Origin: Acidovorax soli
GTDB taxonomy: Bacteria; Pseudomonadota; Gammaproteobacteria; Burkholderiales; Burkholderiaceae_C
Reading direction: 5' to 3'
Length of the DNA: 64,000 nucleotides
Assembly (NCBI RefSeq): GCF_014207955.1
Contig: NZ_JACHLK010000009.1
Coordinates: 124,001-188,000, forward strand
A program made the position numbers and the translations under genes. The notes below the pieces were generated by a model. The model was not told the DNA's origin. It did not search any database and saw nothing but the letters and a program-made list of their open reading frames with translations. Each line of letters begins with the position of its first letter. Within the stretch, counting starts at the first letter, position 1. Shown here one piece after another: positions 61,002 to 64,000 of the stretch.

Positions 61002-61987
61002 GGCTTGCTCCTTGCGCGCAGGTCCGCCAGAGCGGCCAGGCCCTTGGGCGCATACAGCGCGGTGGCGATCAGCAGCACGCCCAGCGGCATGTGCCAGTAG
61101 TCGGTGTGCAGCTTGAGCGCCTCTTCCAGCGCCAGCCACACGGCCGCGCCCAGCGGGCCGCCCCAGCGCCGGCCCAGGCCGCCGATGACGACCATCACGA
61201 TCAGCGTGGCCGATTGCGTCCAGTGCATCATCGACGGGCTCACGAAGCTGTTGCCCGTGGCCAGCAGCGCACCGGCCAGGCCGGCAACGGCGCCGGCCAA
61301 GGTGAAGGCCGCCAACTGCAGCAGGTACACCGGGTAGCCCAGGGCGCGCATGCGCGTCTCGTTGTCGCGGATGCCTGCCAACGCCGCGCCAAAGCGCGAG
61401 GCCGTGGCCCGGTCCAGCCACCACAGCACCATTGCCACCAGGGCCAGCACCACCCAGTACAGCGTGGGCTCGTGCATCGCATCCAGGCCCAGCCCCAGCG
61501 CGGGCCGCATGGGCAGGGTGTAGCCGTCATCGCCGCCATAGCTGCGCAGCGAGACGAACACGAAGTACAGCATCTGCGCAAACGCCAGCGTGATCATGAT
61601 GAAGTACACGCCCTGGGTGCGCAGCGAGATGGCCCCCACCAAAGCGGCCACCACCGCGGCAGCCACCGCGGCGGCACCCCACACGACCCAGGCCGATGTG
61701 GCGCCGGCATCGCTGAGCACCACCACGGCGTAGGCGCCCACGCCCACAAAACCCGCGTGCCCCAGCGCCACCATGCCGCCAAAGCCCATGATGAAGTTCA
61801 GGCTGGCGGCAGCCAGCGCTACCACCAGCACCCGGCGCACAAAGCCTACATAGAAATCCAGGCCCAGGGCGGGCGCGACCAGGGGAAATACCGCCAGCGC
61901 AGCCAATAGCACCAGTGGCAGCAATGCACCGCGCCAACGCGGTACGACCGTGCCTGCCGGCATAGACGAAATCAAGGAAGCGGACAT
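60998..61987 (-). CDS. livM: Branched-chain amino-acid-type ABC transporter permease LivM
   Basis: 329 residues, about eight to ten hydrophobic helices. LivM signatures: LNFIMGFGGMVALGHAGFVG near residue 65 and the cytoplasmic coupling loop AGIRDNETRMRALGYPVY. Start ATG 61987, two bases after the livH stop. Forms the membrane channel with LivH. Confidence 0.94.
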   Translation of the reverse strand: MSASLISSMPAGTVVPRWRGALLPLVLLAALAVFPLVAPALGLDFYVGFVRRVLVVALAAASLNFIMGFGGMVALGHAGFVGVGAYAVVVLSDAGATSAWVVWGAAAVAAAVVAALVGAISLRTQGVYFIMITLAFAQMLYFVFVSLRSYGGDDGYTLPMRPALGLGLDAMHEPTLYWVVLALVAMVLWWLDRATASRFGAALAGIRDNETRMRALGYPVYLLQLAAFTLAGAVAGLAGALLATGNSFVSPSMMHWTQSATLIVMVVIGGLGRRWGGPLGAAVWLALEEALKLHTDYWHMPLGVLLIATALYAPKGLAALADLRARSKP

Positions 61988-61989
61988 GC

Positions 61990-62910
61990 TCAGGCCTTGG
62001 CAGAAAACAGCCCCGCAGGGCGAAAGCTCAGTACAGCGGCCATCAGGGCGTACATGGCCACCTCGGCGAACAACGGGCCCAGGTCGGCCGCAACGGAGGG
62101 CGGCAGCGTGGCGCGCAGCAAGATCGGCAGGAAGGCCCGGCCAATCGTGTCCACCAGCCCCACGAGCAAGGCCGCCACGAAGGCGCCGCGCACCGAGCCG
62201 ATGCCGCCGATGACGATGACCACCAGCGCCGGGATCAGGATGGATTCGCCCATGCCCACCTGCACAGCCATGATGGGCCCCATGAGCGCACCGGCCAGGG
62301 CCGCCAGCGCCGCGCCCAGCACGAAGATGCCGCAGAACACGCGCTTGACGCGCACGCCCATGAGTTCGGCCATCCACCGGTCCGAGGCACCGGCCCGCAC
62401 CAGCATGCCCACCTGGCTGTGGTTGACCAGCAGGTACAACAGCCCCGCCACCGCCACGCCCGCCACCAGCACCACCAGCCGGTACGAGGGGTACGGCAGG
62501 CCTGCGAACAGCTCCACCGGGCCCGCGAGCAGGGCCGGCGTGGGCGCCATCACGGGCGAGGGGCCCCAGGCCATCTTCACCGCATCGTCGGCCACCAGGA
62601 TCACGCCGAAGGTGGCCAGCACTTGGGCCAGGTGGTCGCGGCCGTAGAGGCGGCGCATCAGCGTCACCTCCAGCAAGGCGGCCACGAACACGGTGGCGGC
62701 GATCGCCACCAGCACCGCCCCCGCGAAGGAGCCGCTGTGCACGTGCACCGTGGCAGCCACATAGGCGCCCACCATGAACAGCGAGCCGTGCGAGAGGTTC
62801 ATCACGTCCATGATCCCGAAGACGAGCGTGAGGCCGGCCGCGATCAGGAAGAGCATGAGCCCGTAGCCCGCTCCGTTGAGCAATTGCTCGATGACGAGGA
62901 TCCAGTTCAT
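61990..62910 (-). CDS. livH: Branched-chain amino-acid-type ABC transporter permease LivH
   Basis: 306 residues, about eight hydrophobic helices. LivH signatures: GYGLMLFLIAAGLTLVFGIM and MNLSHGSLFMVGAYV at the N-terminus and the coupling segment VRAGASDRWMAELMGVRVKR. First liv gene after the binding-protein gene; about 200 bases that include an intergenic hairpin repeat separate them, so the binding protein may be expressed at a different level. Confidence 0.94.
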   Translation of the reverse strand: MNWILVIEQLLNGAGYGLMLFLIAAGLTLVFGIMDVMNLSHGSLFMVGAYVAATVHVHSGSFAGAVLVAIAATVFVAALLEVTLMRRLYGRDHLAQVLATFGVILVADDAVKMAWGPSPVMAPTPALLAGPVELFAGLPYPSYRLVVLVAGVAVAGLLYLLVNHSQVGMLVRAGASDRWMAELMGVRVKRVFCGIFVLGAALAALAGALMGPIMAVQVGMGESILIPALVVIVIGGIGSVRGAFVAALLVGLVDTIGRAFLPILLRATLPPSVAADLGPLFAEVAMYALMAAVLSFRPAGLFSAKA

Positions 62911-63006
62911 GGGGTCAATGGCTCCACGGGCATCGTTTCCGCATCGCGTCAGTTATCGAAAGCGTCTGCATATCCTCAGTCCTTTGAATTAGCGCGGCCT
63001 ATGCCA

Positions 63007-63108
63007 GGGCCGCCGCGCAAGGGCCGCCCCGCCGCGCTGGCGGCGTCCCCCTTCCCGAATGGCACAGCCATTCGAGAGAAGGGGGAAGGCGCAAAGCGCC
63101 TCAGGGGG
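63007..63108. repeat. Intergenic hairpin repeat, copy 2
   Basis: Second copy of the element at 4180-4280, in opposite orientation. Reading the minus strand it shows GGCGCTTTGCGCC, then the hairpin CTCGAATGG-CTGTG-CCATTCGGG flanked by C and G runs, then the tail CGCGGCGGGGCGGCCC. It begins three bases after the stop of the binding-protein gene at 63112. Located between the binding protein and livH, it could partly stop transcription there (inference). Confidence 0.75.
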
Positions 63109-63111
63109 ATG

Positions 63112-64000
63112 TCACTTGAGAGGACACTGGGCAGAGAAGGCGTCGCCGTAGTTCTCCAGCACCGTCTTGATGGTCTTGTTGGTCACGCGGCCCTCGGCGT
63201 TCTTGCCGATGGTGCGCAGGTAGAAGTTCTGCACGGGATAGTGGTTGTTGGCATAGCGGAAGCTGCCGCGCACCGAGGGGAACTGCGCCTTGGCCAGCGC
63301 CTTGGCCAGCGCCTCGCGGTCGGCCACCTTGCCGCCCACGGCCTTGACGGCCGAGTCCATGGCGGTGACCACATCGAAGGCCTGCGCCGCGTAGATGGAC
63401 GGATAACGCCCGCCGTATTCCTTGCGGAAGGCGGCCACGAAGGCCTTGTTGGCGGCGTTGTCCAGGTCATGCGCCCAGTGCGAGGTGTTGAACAGGCCCA
63501 GCATGGGCTCGCCCACCGCGCCGATGATGTCCTCGTCGGCCGAGAAGCCGCTGGTCACCAGCATGATGTCCTTGGACAGGCCGGCCCCCACGAACTGCTT
63601 GATGAAGTTGATGCCCATGGCACCGGGCAGAAAGAAGTACACCGCCTCGGGCTTGGCGGCACGCAGTTGCGCCAGCTCGGTCGCGTAGTCGAGCTGGCCG
63701 ACCTTGGTGTAGACCTCGTCGACCACCGTGCCCTTGAACTTGCGCTTGAAGCCGGTCAGGCCGTCTTTGCCCGCGGGGTAGTTGGGGGCGATCAGCACCA
63801 TGCGGCCAAAGCCGCGGTCGGCCGCGAACTGGCCGGCGGCCTCGTGGTACTGGTCGTTCTGGTAGGCCGTGCCGAAGAAGTAGGCATTGCACTGCGCGCC
63901 GGCCAACTGGCTCGGGCCCGCGTTGTTCGACAGGTAGGGCACCTTGGCCGCGAACAGCGTGGGCGCGACGGCCAGCGCCACGTTGGAGGCGATGGGGCCG
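63112..64000 (-). CDS. LivJ-type periplasmic binding protein, partial
   Basis: The C-terminal 295 residues of an ABC transporter substrate-binding protein of the branched-chain amino-acid (Peripla_BP_6) class; the start lies beyond the right edge. Recognisable parts are KVPYLSNNAGPSQLAG, AADRGFGRMVLIAPNYPAGK, GAGLSKDIMLVTSGF and the C-terminal VQNFYLRTIGKNAEGR. The gene is followed by livH-livM-livG-livF on the same strand and supplies their ligand. The ligand is not clear; related proteins bind amino acids, amides, urea or aromatic acids. Confidence 0.92.
   Translation of the reverse strand, partial: GPIASNVALAVAPTLFAAKVPYLSNNAGPSQLAGAQCNAYFFGTAYQNDQYHEAAGQFAADRGFGRMVLIAPNYPAGKDGLTGFKRKFKGTVVDEVYTKVGQLDYATELAQLRAAKPEAVYFFLPGAMGINFIKQFVGAGLSKDIMLVTSGFSADEDIIGAVGEPMLGLFNTSHWAHDLDNAANKAFVAAFRKEYGGRYPSIYAAQAFDVVTAMDSAVKAVGGKVADREALAKALAKAQFPSVRGSFRYANNHYPVQNFYLRTIGKNAEGRVTNKTIKTVLENYGDAFSAQCPLK

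Overview
The window is a high-GC, gene-dense chromosome segment from a betaproteobacterium, most likely family Comamonadaceae (Acidovorax/Diaphorobacter/Alicycliphilus-like). This rests on the appearance of the purL, gltX, purF-cvpA-dedD-folC, glnD, argG and plsY proteins, a Bug-type (tripartite tricarboxylate) binding protein, and intergenic palindromic repeats that I associate with this family. The genus cannot be fixed from the sequence alone. There is no rRNA, insertion sequence, prophage or CRISPR array. Both ends cut through genes: an exported protein on the left and a LivJ-type binding protein on the right.

Layout. 0-7 kb: partial exported protein, egtB-egtD (ergothioneine synthesis), a membrane metal-dependent hydrolase, a small zinc-ribbon protein overlapping a LysE exporter, OmpW and a DUF808 membrane protein. 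7-15 kb: purL, map, glnD. 14.8-20.3 kb: a Mo-dependent periplasmic aldehyde oxidoreductase operon (paoABC-like), an AraC regulator and a PEBP-fold protein. 20.7-21.4 kb: two tandem copies of a tRNA Ala(GGC)-Glu(TTC)-Asp(GTC) cluster downstream of gltX. 21.5-27.5 kb: gltX and folC-dedD-cvpA-purF, all on the minus strand. 27.5-35 kb: ArsC-like protein, glycine-zipper protein, ppnP, argG, murB, yajQ, an aspartic protease, a degenerate HD-GYP protein, plsY and a YbaK deacylase.

35-50 kb is accessory metabolism and transport: a LysR regulator divergent from a Bug binding protein and M20 peptidase pair; an aldo-keto reductase with its own LysR regulator; an FbpABC-type ABC importer; and an SDR-flavin monooxygenase-dienelactone hydrolase/SnoaL fusion operon facing an AraC regulator. 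The last could oxidise an alcohol to a ketone, then to an ester or lactone, then hydrolyse it (inference).

The most unusual part is 50.5-58.4 kb. A complete acyl-homoserine-lactone quorum-sensing set (luxR, a DUF4902 gene, luxI) is followed on the same strand by three large genes of unknown function. The first encodes a 1199-residue protein with lectin-propeller-like repeats and a long hydrophobic helical segment. The other two encode 373- and 351-residue proteins that are paralogues of each other. Their spacing (50-55 bases), strong ribosome binding sites and position suggest a quorum-controlled three-gene output module. I do not recognise it as a described system.

58.4-64 kb holds a 2Fe-2S/FAD reductase and a livFGMH branched-chain amino-acid-type ABC importer with its binding protein.
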